Shown in pieces: positions 10,914 through 22,411 of a stretch of 64,000 bases of DNA (positions are counted from its first letter, which is position 1; every line of letters starts with the position of its first letter). This DNA is from Ceratopteris richardii (lineage: Eukaryota > Streptophyta > Polypodiopsida > Polypodiales > Pteridaceae), in assembly GCA_020310875.1 (NCBI GenBank), contig CM035431.1:15667767-15731766 (forward strand), given 5' to 3'. A program made the position numbers and the translations under genes. The notes under the pieces are model-generated. The model saw only the letters and a program-made list of their open reading frames with translations. It ran no database searches and was not told the origin of the DNA.

Positions 10914-11800
10914 GCTTGAGGGGGAGCTGTTGGAACATCAATATTACACTATGCTTGAGGTGGATTTGATCTACATCAAAGTCTATCGTGTCGAAAGAAT
11001 ATCCGTTGGAGAGTTCTTTTTCTTATGCTCTCATTTATTGTATTTTTTTGAGAGATTTTTGATGGTTCATTTACCATTGTAAAAGCCTTGAGCTTTACAC
11101 ATGTAAAGATAGAAATATAGAGCCCAAATCCCATGAGTTTGTGGTGGTTGAAGTTGCAGTGTGACCATCATTGTCTTGCTCCTTCAATTCTCTGCATCAT
11201 CTTCTTCGCCAACAGTAATATTGCAGAGGCTGTTGCTCTCTCTTCAGAGCTATAAACTGAGTGCAAGATGGCTCATTGGAAAGGTATACGTGACTAGTTT
11301 ATGCCTATAAATTTTCAAAGCATTTGCTTTAGCAGATTGGGAGAAAGCTGAGTTTTTCTGTGTTGGGGTCAATCTCTGCATATTCCTAAAAAATAGGAAG
11401 TACCACCAGTGAATGTCGCATTCATTCCTATAGAATATTTTGCTTATTCCTTATACGTTTGTGCATTCCATACACTCAACCCTATGTGTATCGCTATCAT
11501 AAAAGTAGTTTTTCTAATTGTAATCAGGCTGGTCGCTATGGGCATTTGAACTTCATTGTCTCTTCCATAGATAGTAAGTTTTTGAGCTAGTCGACCCACG
11601 AACCTATCTGTTTTGTATCGACTCATTCTCCTTGATGCTCCAAAGTACATAGTGTGTTTCTTTGCACTTATAGCATGCCTATAAGGTCTATTTGAGTCTC
11701 CATATGCTTAAGGGCTGGTATTGTGCCGGTTGGCTTGCCCAAACTTCGTTGCTTTGAAACGCACTTTTCTACCTTCTACAAGCTTCTCAGAGTTCTTTCA
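10914..11800 (+). repeat. A1 polypurine tract and 3' LTR
   Basis: The polypurine tract GCTTGAGGGGGAGC (10914-10927) is identical to that of A2. The LTR runs 10928-11800, from TGTTGGAACATC to TTCTTTCA. It is 873 bp against 1078 bp in A2 because about 200 bp are missing between the GTTGAAGTTGCA and GTGACCATC motifs (near 11158), which removes the TATA region. CTATT follows at 11801-11805. Confidence 0.85.
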
Positions 11801-11805
11801 CTATT

Positions 11806-13045
11806 TCTAGTACATTATCACTAACATGCTTGTCATGCAAAAGTGATGCTCTTGACTGTTTACCAAATTGACATGTTGCACATACCTTTTGCATTTCTAC
11901 AACTTTGAAAGTTGGTATTCCATTGACCATCTCCTTGGACTGCATGAATTTCAGCCTCTACAAGTGTGCATGTCCAATAGTGCCAAACCATTAAACCATT
12001 CTACATGAGTGGATGTGATTTAAAGCAATTGAATTAACATAACACACATTTCCATTTGATTTCAAAACATCAGTAGACATCATATTCATCATGTGATGTT
12101 GAACCATGAATAGCTTCTCAGAATCATTTGCGCTTACAGATGCATAGTTGTTTTGCTACCTTTTGTTATTTTGATTCTTCAACCTACAATCACGTTCAAA
12201 GTGTCCATGTTTACCACACTTTGAGCATCCTTTAATGTTATTATTTGAATCATTTATTTGGCAATTTATGTGGCCTCTTTGGCTCCCCTGCCTCAAAACT
12301 ATCCTCAACCTCCTGCATGATTCTGATGTTGACCTTGGTCTTGGTTATTCTTTCCTCTTCCACTTCTGAAGCCTCTAGCTCTACCTCTTCCTCTGCCAGA
12401 GTAGAATACCTACTCAGAACTAGGTTTTTCTTGGGAGTGTGGGTCCTCACCAAGGTTCTTTTCTTGAATAATCAACATGGCTACCCGATCAACAAAATTC
12501 AAACTATTTTCCCTAGTCTGAATAGATGTTTAGAATTGCTTATATGCAACTCCTAAACCATGAAGGCACACTTCCACCTTATCATCATCTACATTCATGC
12601 AAATAGATGCAAGTGACTCACATATGCTTTTGATTTTTAGGTTGTAGTCACTTACCGACATGCCCTTTTTCTTCAAAGTATGTAGCTTATTCTTGAGTTG
12701 CAATTTTGGTGCCTTTGTATTCATCTCATACAAAGTGACCAAACTATTCTAAGCCTCTTTCGGAGTCTTGGCATATTGTATGTATCCAATCATGCTATCC
12801 TATATGCTAACAGATAACAAATACATTACTTTTTATGCTCCTTTACTCCATTCCTCATATGCTCTTAACATGTTTCTATTCTAATTCCTCTCTAGTAATT
12901 CTAGAGCCTTTTCGTTCTCTCCTTCGATGTACTTCTAGTAGCCTTTTCCCATCAAGAAATTCATCATTCAGAATCTCCAAGCATGGAACTTATTCTTGTC
13001 CAGCTTATCGCTCATAATCCAACTCATTGCATCTACATTTTCCAT
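11806..13045 (-). pseudogene. Element I gag, zinc knuckle and integrase zinc region
   Basis: On the minus strand the frame starts at an ATG at 13045 (MENVDAMSWIMSDKLDKNK), a typical copia gag with the FHAWRF block. A stop follows within about 30 codons. Gag continues through 12742-12530 (MSVSDYNLKIKSICESLASI). A zinc knuckle CSKCGKHGHFERDC (12226-12186) follows, then the pre-integrase region with CATCQFGKQSR near 11880. It ends at the A1 target site and continues at 1992. It is a relic with several stops. Confidence 0.75.
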
Positions 13046-13464
13046 TTCTCTAGCAGTTCACAACACTGCAAGCAGTACTTCTGCTTGAACACTATCACAC
13101 TATGGCATGACAATTCGATCTAAGAAAAAAATAGTTTTTGTATACCAAGTCTACACAAAATTGCTTGAAATTTTGGATCTCAAATTATATGAGTGTTGCT
13201 GAACAGGATGCAAGTTATAGTTTTGCAAACTCACCTAGTTTTTCTATGGGCCCCACCTTATGAGCTCAAAGTGGAGGTTGAGATGGCTTCGAAACTTTGA
13301 TATGAAAAGAATGAGTGACATAATGGGCTAACTCATGAAAATATTTTGAGGCCTTCTACCGTCATGCCAATTTTTGTAGCAGTCAGAGGTTGTTTGTGAA
13401 TTTTGTTTTCTCCATGCCTTTTGCATACTCTTCACCATCGGCCTTCTCCACGAGATGCCACACT

Positions 13465-13867
13465 GGCTCTGATACCATGTCACGAAGAAGGAGATAAGGA
13501 AGAGAGCTCACACACACACACACACTCTCACAATCAAAGAGAAGCACACACACACAAATTGAGGCAATGAAGAATGATCTCCTTCTTCTTCTTCTTCTAT
13601 TACATAAAATGAATGTACAAGAATGACCTAAAAACAACAATACAATGAGTGCAATACATAAGGAATAGTACATATGGGAAAATCCTAATGTCCGCAAATG
13701 AGTGAGCTGGCAAGAAACAAATGTGCCATCACTCTTTGTAGATACATCAAGTAAAGCTCAATGAAGTATCCCTGACATATACGACATGACCACTGTACAT
13801 GGCAGAGAAACGAAAAAATGATATGTGTCATCCTCGATCATCACATGTTGAGCTTGATATCTCAACA
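13465..13867 (-). repeat. Element I PBS and 5' LTR
   Basis: On the minus strand the LTR runs 13867 to 13478 (TGTTGAGATATC... to ...CTTCGTGACA), about 390 bp. It is followed directly by a PBS, TGGTATCAGAGCC (13477-13465), complementary to initiator tRNA-Met. The LTR contains a (CA)n run (13511-13525) and a (TTC)n run (13582-13600). The open frame at 13383-13697 only reflects these repeats. The LTR interrupts a gag sequence on its right. Confidence 0.75.
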
Positions 13868-14186
13868 AGTCCTTCATTTTGTTGGCAAAGTCAATCACAC
13901 TTTGCTTGGGCATCTTCTTGAGTGTTTTAAACTCCATCCATAGTTGATTCTTCCTTGCTCCAGTGCTTGAAGAGAAGAATTCTTCAAGAGCATTCCATGT
14001 CCCTTGTGATTTCTTACAACTCTTGATGTGTGGAAGTAAGAAATCAAAAACTAAGTTGAGAATATAAGACCTATCTTAAGCATCCTTTGAGATTTCTACC
14101 TTGAAGATATGATTCCATTCTAAGTGAACAAGCAGATTAATTACCTCAATCCTATTTGTCAAAGATGATGGGAATCCATCTCCCAT
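13868..14186 (-). pseudogene. Gag N-terminus of a C/A-type copia element (J)
   Basis: The minus strand starts MGDGFPSSLTN at 14186 and includes DFLLPHIKSCKKSQGTWNAL and QLWMEFKTLKKMPKQSV, clearly homologous to the gag of A2, C and E (UBN2-type Gag). The middle of the N-terminal part is scrambled by frameshifts. The element is cut at 13868 by the LTR of element I; its remainder is not found nearby. Confidence 0.75.
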
Positions 14187-14201
14187 GTTGAGTTGATGAT
14201 A

Positions 14202-14400
14202 GTTTTGATACCACTATGAGGAGTTGGTTGGATACACTCCAAAGATGAGGTGGCGTTGCAAAAATCTTGCTCTACACCTGCCAATGTAGCTTTTGAGCAC
14301 CTCATTATACACCTTTAGCTTCTGAAATATGCATTTGGATCTGCTAGGTAAGCTCAGAGCATCATCCTCAAATAGTTATAGAAAAATAGATAACTTTTAG
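14202..14400 (-). repeat. PBS and decayed 5' LTR of J
   Basis: A degenerate PBS (GTTTTGATACCA on the plus strand, 14202-14213) is followed by sequence aligning with the right LTR of element C (the GATACACTCC and GCTCTACACCTGCCAA words). This supports J as a diverged C-family copy. The alignment fades towards 14400. Confidence 0.55.
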
Positions 14401-14801
14401 ATTTGAAGAACTAAAAAACTTCCTATTTATGGACTAGTTTTATCTAAAGAGTTAAACTCCATTGCTTTTACAAGAGGTGTTCATATGTGCTCTATGAGTG
14501 ATCAAAAAAATGATATGTGGTAAAACTCTGATATTTGTTCAAGAATCAAGGTTTGCCAAATGTACTAACACTTCTTTTCCAAAAGATAGTCATACACACA
14601 CCATAAGAAAATTACATCTTGTTCATAGTGATGTATGTGGTCCTATTAAGACTCCATCTTTTGGGAAGCATGAATATTTTGTTAGCTTGATTGATGATGC
14701 TACTCGCCATACATGGGTATATCCTATGAAATCAAAGAATGAGGTATTTTCTTTCTTGAAAGCATTTTAAGCTATGGCTGAAAAAATTTCTTCAAACAAT
14801 C
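14400..14801 (+). pseudogene. Copia integrase N-terminal fragment (H)
   Basis: Open from 14498 to 14770. It encodes the end of the zinc region (CTNTSFPKDS) and the start of the integrase core (LHLVHSDVCGPIKTPSFG, then FVSLIDDATRHTWVYPMKSKNEVF). The first catalytic Asp (HSD) is present. The core ends at about 14801, where D-family LTR sequence begins. The second Asp and the Glu are missing. It is a truncated relic. Confidence 0.7.
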
Positions 14802-15436
14802 TTTTGAAAAATTTTGGAAGTGATGTTTTTGAACACACTAGGACCTTCGAGGAGGTTTTCACCCTCTTTAAGAGATTTTTTCCCCCAACTTGTATATATG
14901 CCTATAACCCTATTGAGTTAGTTATCTTTGTACATTGTCTTGGTAATACATTCAATGTTCTGTGTTGTGCTTCAAGCTTCTTCTTCTTCTTCTTCTTCTT
15001 GCTTGGGTTGTTTGCATGCTTTTGTAGACCTCAAACTACAAGAATTTGTATCAGAGTAGGTTGATGCTTTATCTACGGTGTCACCAACACCTCGTCAATC
15101 ATAGTCTAAGAATCGAACAAAAATTGGTGAGTATACTCAAGGTGATTAGGATTTCAAAACATCATTGCTCTGTGGTGTCAAAAATTGCAATTTTAGTTGG
15201 TTTTCACCTATGAATGCATTATCACAACACCTATGTAGGAAATTTCATCTTTTTGTGCCAAACATATATATAGGTTCTAATTCGCCAGTGTAAGTGCCTC
15301 AAATCATGCTACAAGTTTAGCAAAACTCAACAAGGTATTCTTGTTCAAGTTTTTGCAATACAAGCATTGTTTTGCATAACGGTATTTTAATAAGCAGCTA
15401 TGACTGAAATTAGTGATGTATTCCATATGCTCGATA
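14802..15436 (+). repeat. Inverted D-family 5' LTR, PBS, leader and gag start
   Basis: This is plus-strand D-family sequence. The LTR (about 14802-15043) has a decayed TG start, a TATATATGCC TATA box and a (TTC)n run at 14979-15002. A PBS-like TTGTATCAGAGTAGG follows. The leader (15060-15402) shares TGTAGGAAATTTC and TTTTGTGCCAAA words with the D1 and D2 leaders. The ATG at 15403 begins MTEISDVFHML, the D gag start. After about 12 codons it joins minus-strand RNase H head to head. Confidence 0.65.
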
Positions 15437-17104
15437 ATGCACTCAACAGTCATTGTGAAAGCTTCCCTATACTTAGCCTCACAATTGGAAGTAGTAGTAG
15501 GCTACTTCTTACTCAACCACAATATGCATGATCTACCAACCATGAAGAAAAAACCATTGGTGGATACACAAGTGTCATAGCAACCAGCCCACTTAGAGTT
15601 AGAAAAAGCATGTAAATTTGGAGGTAGTGATCCCCCCTCAGGATAAAACAATCCAAAGAGCTAGCTACCACTCAAGTAATGGAAGGTGTGCTTAACTGCT
15701 TGCCAATGCTTCACACCTAGGCAATGCATAAACATGCTCATTTGTGAGATAGCAAACCGAATATCTAGCTAAGTAATGCATAAGTAAACCAAGCATCCAA
15801 CAGCCTACTCATAGAGAAAAATATCAAATGCATCTCCAACATCATGAAGACTCAATTGTAAAGTGGCAATGTGTTTATAATCTTCAAGGCCAAAATGCTG
15901 CAATAATGTGTTAATTTATTTTGTTTGACACAAAGCTATTCTGCCATCAACTTGCATAAAACAAATGCCCAAGTAATGATGCAAATGTCCCAAATCTGAC
16001 ATCTCAAATGAGGCATGCAAATCAGCCTTAAAATCAGCAATATGTTTCTGATGAGGACCAATGAGCAGCACGTCATCAACATACACAATAGTGATCAGAA
16101 GCACATCATTTTCTCGCTTAACATATAAAGTGCTCTTAGTTGGATTGTTCTCAGAACCATGTGCAATTAGATAAGCATGTATCTTTTCATACCAAGCATG
16201 TGGTGCTTGCTTCAAACCATATAATGCCTTCTTCAATCTACACACTTAGTTTTCATGCCCTTTCTACACAAAGCCACATGGCTAAAAAACATACACATCT
16301 TCATGCAAGTCACCATTCAAAAATGTAGTTTTGATGTCCAAATGATATATATTCCAACCATGATGAGCTACAAGTGCACAGGTGTTATGAACAATAGTCA
16401 TTCAGCATGTAAGTGCAAAGGTCTCATCAAAATCAATGCCTCTTTCCTATGCATAACCCTTTGCAACAAGCCTAGCCTAATACCTATCAACTATTCCATT
16501 AGGCTTAAGCTTCAGCTTCTATATCCACTTAGTGCCAATGGCCTTCTTGCCACGAGGCAAGTCACATAAAGACCAAGTATCATTTTTCATGATGGCATCA
16601 TATTCTCATTGCATTACAACCATTCAATTTTTAGAACTTTATGCTTCATCAAACAAAATAGGCTCATTCTCATCACAAAGACTTGAGGTAGCCATAGCAT
16701 AGAAATCTGATGCAAAAGGGGCACTATGAGAACCTGAATGAGCATGATATTATAGAGGTGCATCTAATTTGTTGTCACGCAAAGTCTACACCATCCATTT
16801 TTGCATAATTTTTGCCTCTTCAATATTAGCTCTCTCATGAAGAATTGCATCATGTAAATCTGCATTCGAAATGGAATAACCTACATCATCACATGAAACC
16901 CATAAAGGCTACGAAGTTGCTTGATTAGGACCAGCACTAAACTCTCCACCTATAAAAAGAGGCATCAAAGTATCATACATGTCTTTGGAGCTAACAAATG
17001 TCTCCTTAGTACATGAATTAATGGCTGAATAGAACCTTCCACAAAAACAACATCATGACTAACCAAAATGTGTTTAGTCTATGGATGATATAGATGATAG
17101 CCTT
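15437..17104 (-). pseudogene. D1 reverse transcriptase and RNase H
   Basis: On the minus strand, 17104-16600 is the integrase C-terminal/linker region. RT follows, with the best open piece at 16245-15916 (LKKALYGLKQAPHAWYEKIH, catalytic YVDDVLLIGP intact, EMSDLGHLHHYLGI). RNase H runs from about 15660 to 15437 with several stops. The plus-strand ORFs here (16140-16569) are antisense shadows. E interrupts it at 17104. Confidence 0.75.
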
Positions 17105-18166
17105 TGTTGGTGCAAATGTACAAGCCTTCACATTTGGCTTAGCATGGAAGATTATATGTGGAAGCATTTGATAACTCATATGAACCATAGTTTGTAATTG
17201 TTTGATCATTTACCATTTGTAAAAGTTTATACCTTGAGGGAATATTGTAAAATCCAAAATCTCATGGAGTTAGGAATGACAATAAGCTACACGTTTTAAT
17301 GAGAGAATATCTCCTAGATCAAGGGAATCACACTTAGTTGGAGCCAAATTTGAGTTTCAAATTCAAACTTGAGAAAAATGTCTTATATAAATGACTTTGC
17401 AAATCATGCGGCAGTGTGGTCTCATTGAGAGCTCTTCCATCGATCATTTGCAAGATTTGAGTAGCTTACACCATAGCTTACTCATTCCACCATCATTGAG
17501 CATCATTACAATGCCAATGATCTTGTATAATCATGTGCTATACATTTACTTCATTGAACATCTTTGTCTACTTCTCTGCTATGAGTACTCAGAACAGTGA
17601 ATTTGCCTCATCATATCTTAGTGATTTCTCAACCATTTTGCATCATCTATAGCTTGTTGGAACCATCTTGAAGTCTACTATATGTTATCAAAGTTTCCAA
17701 GTATTTCGTTCAGCTATCTAGGAGAAATCCTCATCGAAGTGCTCATTGGTCATCTACTCTTCAGTCCCTAAAAACTTGGGGGTAAGCTTTGGATTGCTAA
17801 ATTGATTTCTCATAGCATAGTTTATCTTTTTGTATTATTCCAATTGTAATCATTAGCTATCTAAGCTAATTGAATTCCCTCAAAAAGTAATTTTATCAAT
17901 TGCTACTCTACTGTGAGCATTGAGAAAAAGAACCAGCAGGTGTGAGGACTAAAATAACAAGTTTTGTGACACTAGCTATTCACAAAGTAGTCTGTTTTGA
18001 TTCAATTTCTTCAAGGATCAACTCCAAAGTACATAGTTACTTTCTTGGTGTCATTTAAAAGCTAAAGGGGCCTATTATTAAACTGTGAAGTGATTTAGGG
18101 CAGGTACAAAGCAGGTTTAACAATATCACCTCACTTCCTTGTGGTATCCATCGATCTCTTCTAATA
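17105..18166 (+). repeat. E 5' LTR
   Basis: This 1062-bp LTR runs from TGTTGGTGCAAATG to ...CTCTTCTAATA (terminal CA decayed to TA). The other LTR ends CCAACA. A TATA-like TTATATAAATG lies at about 17383-17393. The single-base spacer and PBS follow at 18167-18179. Confidence 0.8.
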
Positions 18167-18192
18167 GTGGTATCAGAGTAAGTTGAGGTAAA

Positions 18193-21100
18193 ATGGGAGA
18201 TGGTTTCCCTTCTTTTATTGACAAAGTTGACAGGAATAATTAGCCAGCATGGTCCTTGAGGATGAAGACCTATCTAGAAGGAAGGAGTCTCTATGGATAC
18301 ATATTAGGAGATGAGGAGATGCCCATATTCAGAAGCAAAGGTCAACCTACAAGAGAGGAGCTAAAAAGACTTAACTCACAATGTGCCAAAGATGCTTTAG
18401 CAAGGTCATATCTACTTAACTCTATTGTTTACTTCCTTCTTCCTCACATTAGGAATTGTAAAACTTCCCAAGATACTTGGGATACATTATCTTCATATTT
18501 TTCTTCCAATACAAGAGCTAGAAAAAATCAATTGTGGATTGAGTTCACTACTCAAAGGAAGCAACCTAAGCACAATGTTTCAGAGTATGTGACCAAAGTA
18601 AATGATGGTGCTGATCAATTGGAAAGCATATGAGAGGAGATTGAAGAGGAGCAAATGGTAAGACGGATAATCAATGGCATCAAGGCAGATGATAAGTGGG
18701 AAGCTTTCACAACTGCTTTGGATCTTTAGATGGACATGCAAATCCCTGATCTTACCACTCTCATGGGGCAACTCTTTACCCATGAAGCCAAGCTCAATAA
18801 CAATGGAGAACTATCAAGAGGTAACAATTCTTCTGCCCTCTATACAGATAATGGAAAGTCTAAAGATAAAGGAAAGAGCAAGAAAGTTGAAGATGAAGGT
18901 ACTATTTCTCAAGCTAACTATGTAGGGAGAGGTAGGAATTCAAGAGGAAGGATCAGAGGAGGTAAGGAAGATACGGGGAGACCTTTCAACTCTTCCCCAT
19001 GGAATATATGTGGATTTTCTAATCGGGCAGCAGATGAGTGCTATAGGAACTTCAAGAATCAGAGAGGAAGAGGATTTCAAAGAGGTGGATACTCACAAGC
19101 AAGAGGACTATTCAACCATAACTAAGGTTACAATCATGGCTACAACAATAATTACAACAAGAAGTATCAAGGAGGATACAAATCAAGGAAAGACTTCAAC
19201 AACTATTCAGAGGATCAAGAGGATTCTCTTCTCATTATGAATATGACTTCAAAACAAGGTATGAATGATGAGTACCTCTTCTATATTGACTCAGGTTGTT
19301 CAAACCATGTAGTAGGAAATGTAGCTCTCCTTTCGCATCTTGAGGAGCCCAAGGGAAAGCACCAAGTGCAGATAGGTGATGATACCAAGCATTTAGTTTT
19401 CAAGGTAGGAAATGTAAAAACTTCTGATGGGAATAGAAATATGTTGAGCAGAGTTCTTTATGTACCTACTATCACAAAGAATTTAATGAGTGTTGGACAG
19501 ATAGTGGAAAAGGGTTTGCAGGTTAGGTTCAATAAATTTGGAGCCTTTGTGAAGGATGCCCAACATGGATTCAGGAGAATTTCCAAGGGAGAGAAAACAG
19601 GTATATTGTTTACATTTGAGCTTGAGGACACTAGAAACATTGCACCTTAAAATTATAAGGATCAAACATTATCTAAGTTAGAGATATGGCACAAAAGATT
19701 AGGGCACATTGGTGAGAGAACATTGAAATAGATATGTAGAGATCAATGTGTACTTGGGATACCTAATGTATCCAAGCAACACATGATCTTTACATGTGGT
19801 GTATGTCAGTTTGGTAAATCACATAGGCTACCCTTTACAAAGAAAGGCTATATGCATGAGGATTATTTGGAACTTGTCCACACAAATGTGTGGGGACCAA
19901 GCAAGGATTCTTCAATTTCAGGCTCAAGGTACTATGTGCCATTTATTGATGATTTCAGTAGCTAGACTATCCTGTATTTCATGAAACATAAGGATGAAGT
20001 ATTCAGTTGTTTCAAAAAATATCTTGTGCTTTTGGAAAATCAAATAGGAAGAAGCCTTAAGAGGATAAGGTCAAATGGAGAGGTGAGTATTTCTCCAATG
20101 AATTTGATGCATTTTTTTAGGAGAGAGGTATCAAAAGGGAAATCACTACTAGATATACCCTAAGCAAAATGGAGTGGTAGAGAGGAGGAATAAATTGATT
20201 GTGGAAGTAGATAGATCAATGCTTAATGAAAAGAAGTTTCCAAATTACTTGTGAGAAGAGAGTGTTTCTACTGCCACTTATCTTATTAACAGGTTACCTT
20301 CTAAGTCCCTTGATAGGATGACCCCCTATGAGGCATGGCATGGTAGGAGACCATCACTTGAACATTGCATAATATTTGGATGTGTTGCTTATTTGCATGT
20401 TCCATCTCAAATCAGAGGTAAGTTAGAACCTAAGGAAAAGAGATGCATCTTCATAGGGTATGATATAAATAAAAAAGGATACAGGTTTTATAATCCATCC
20501 AACAAAGGATTTATGGTCAATAGAGATGTTGTGTTTGATGATAATGATTGTTGGTTTGAAAATGAATACAGGAAGGTCAAATTTCCATATGATTTGGAAG
20601 AAGAATTTCCAAGCCTCACCAAGGAGGATCCAATCACAATTGAAGACATCAAATCACATGATGAAGAAACCATCAACTTGGAAGAGTTCAAAGCATGGAA
20701 ATCAAAAGGCAAGGCCAAGATGAAGAGGTTGGAGGACATACCTGAGTCATCCAACCAAGCCATAAGGAGATCACAAAGGGAGAGTAAGAAGCCAATCAGA
20801 TATGGGTATGATACTTCATTAGTCACTAAGCATTCTATTTATCTTTCTAAGGATTCATCACTTGAAGAACCTTCTTCATATGAAGAAGCAAGTACCAAAG
20901 CATAATGGAAGGAGGCTATGGAAAATAGAAGCACTCCAAGAGAATGATACTTTGGAGCTAGTACCCAAGAAAGCATCAATGAAGGTAATTGGTTCTAGAT
21001 GGATTTACAAAGTCAAAAGGAACTCAGATGGATCCATAAATATGTATAAAGCTAGATGGCTAAGGGCTTTGCACAAACCCAAGGATTAGAAAATGAAGAA

Positions 21101-22385
21101 ACTTTCTCACCTATGGCTAAGATGCCAACCATCAAAGTATTGGTAAGTGTGGTTGCATCTAGAAATTGGAATATGTATCAACTAGATATGAAAAATGCCT
21201 TTCTCAATGGCTTGATTTCAGAGGAGGTTTAGATGGCTCAACCTCCTCGCTATGAAGATCCAAGCAAGGTAAATCATGTATGCAAATTGAACAAAGCTCT
21301 ATATGGTTTGAAATAGGCACCAAGGGCATGGAACCATAGGTTAACAACTTATCTTCAAGACCAAGGATTCATGATGAGCAAGGAAGATTCTTCTTTGTTT
21401 CTCAAGTAGAATAATTTAGAAATAATATATTTATGTGTGTATGTTGATGACATCATTCTTACAGGTAGTGATGCTCATGGCATCAAACAAATAAAAAACC
21501 AGATGATCAGGAGTTTAAAATCAGTGACCTAGGGTTTTTGAAGTATTTTCTTGGACTTGAGTTAGTATACACTCACTCTGGAATTTATATCACTCAAAAG
21601 AAATATGTGCAGGATATGTTGAAGAAGTTCCACTTGGAGAATACAAAGGTAGCTAGCATCCCTATGGAGGTAACCCATAAATTAAGTGCTCATGAAGGTG
21701 ATTTGCTTGAAAACATTGTGGGTTATCAAAGCATAGTTAGAAGCTAAACTATGCAACCTTAATGAGGATTGACATATGTTATGGAGTAAGTGTTCTGAGC
21801 CAATTCATGCATAAACCTAGAGCACCTCACTTGGAAGCTCCTAAAGGAATCTTGAAGTATCCCAAAGGTACTCAAAACCAAGGACTTTACTTCTACACAT
21901 CAGATTTGGATATAAAGTTGTACTCAGATGTAGATTGGGCAGGATGTAAGGATGCCAAAAGAAGTACTTCTAGATATTTATCTTTTGCAGGTGATAAACC
22001 CATTTCATGGTCTTCAAAGAAGCAAATAATTATTGCTCTATCTTCAACAGAGACTAAGTACAGAAGATTAACAAATGCTACATAAGAAACCATTTGGAAT
22101 AGATTTCTCTAATCAAATTTGGGACTTCACACTCACTCACCTACGATCTTTGGTGATAACACTAGTTCTTTGCATCTTGCAGCCAATCCCATTTACCATG
22201 CAAGAACCAAGCATATAGAAGTGCACTATCACTATGTTGAAGAGAAAATCTTGAGAAAAGAGCTACAATTAGCATATGTAACTACAAATATGCAATGTGT
22301 TGATTTATTAACCAAACCACTTGATGGTACTAAGCTTTGCAGGTTCAAAGCTATTATTGGATTGCAGGATATTCAAGAGGATTGA
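18193..22385 (+). pseudogene. E Gag-Pol, disabled by stops and active-site changes
   Basis: The ATG at 18193 (MGDGFPSFIDKVDRNN) is followed by a stop within 20 codons. Gag continues open at 18256-18633. The zinc knuckle has decayed (WNICGFSNRAADEC; first Cys and His lost). The protease keeps YIDSGCSNHV (19237-19650). Integrase has HTN instead of HTD, and RSNGE replaces the second Asp motif. RT keeps YVDDIILTG near 21440. RNase H has YSDVDWAG and a changed SSTETKYR. The frame ends at the TGA after 22383. Roughly ten interruptions are visible. Confidence 0.85.
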
Positions 22386-22411
22386 TGAAGCTATACAAGC
22401 CAGGATGTTTG

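Larger units (their letters stand above)
1993..11800 (+). mobile_element. Element A1: Ty1/copia element, same family as A2, deleted and invaded
   Basis: The 5' LTR begins TGTTGGAAC at 1993 and the 3' LTR ends ...TTCTTTCA at 11800. The flanks carry a perfect 5-bp duplication, CTATT at 1988-1992 and 11801-11805, so these are the two ends of one insertion. Inside, the 5' LTR is cut at 2900 by element X. The PBS, gag start and LTR tail are absent, and coding sequence resumes at about 9178 in gag. Protease is fused to RT by a further deletion at about 9799. It is related to A2 along its whole preserved length. Confidence 0.85.
605..13867 (-). mobile_element. Element I: old Ty1/copia element, split by A1
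   Basis: This minus-strand copia element is read from its 5' LTR (13478-13867) through the PBS (13465-13477), gag, zinc knuckle, integrase zinc region, integrase core and reverse transcriptase, stopping near 605. A1 (1993-11800) interrupts it inside the integrase. Removing A1 and one copy of the CTATT duplication rejoins the frame across the site: the right flank encodes ...DNVLEI and the left flank continues VHTEVRGP. The 3' LTR is missing; foreign LTR sequence abuts the RT. Many stops and frameshifts show it is long dead. Confidence 0.8.

Noticed and set aside
14979..15002. The (TTC)n run as an independent feature.
   Set aside because: It is part of the D-family LTR, expanded from the AAGAAGAAGAA stretch seen in the other D LTRs.
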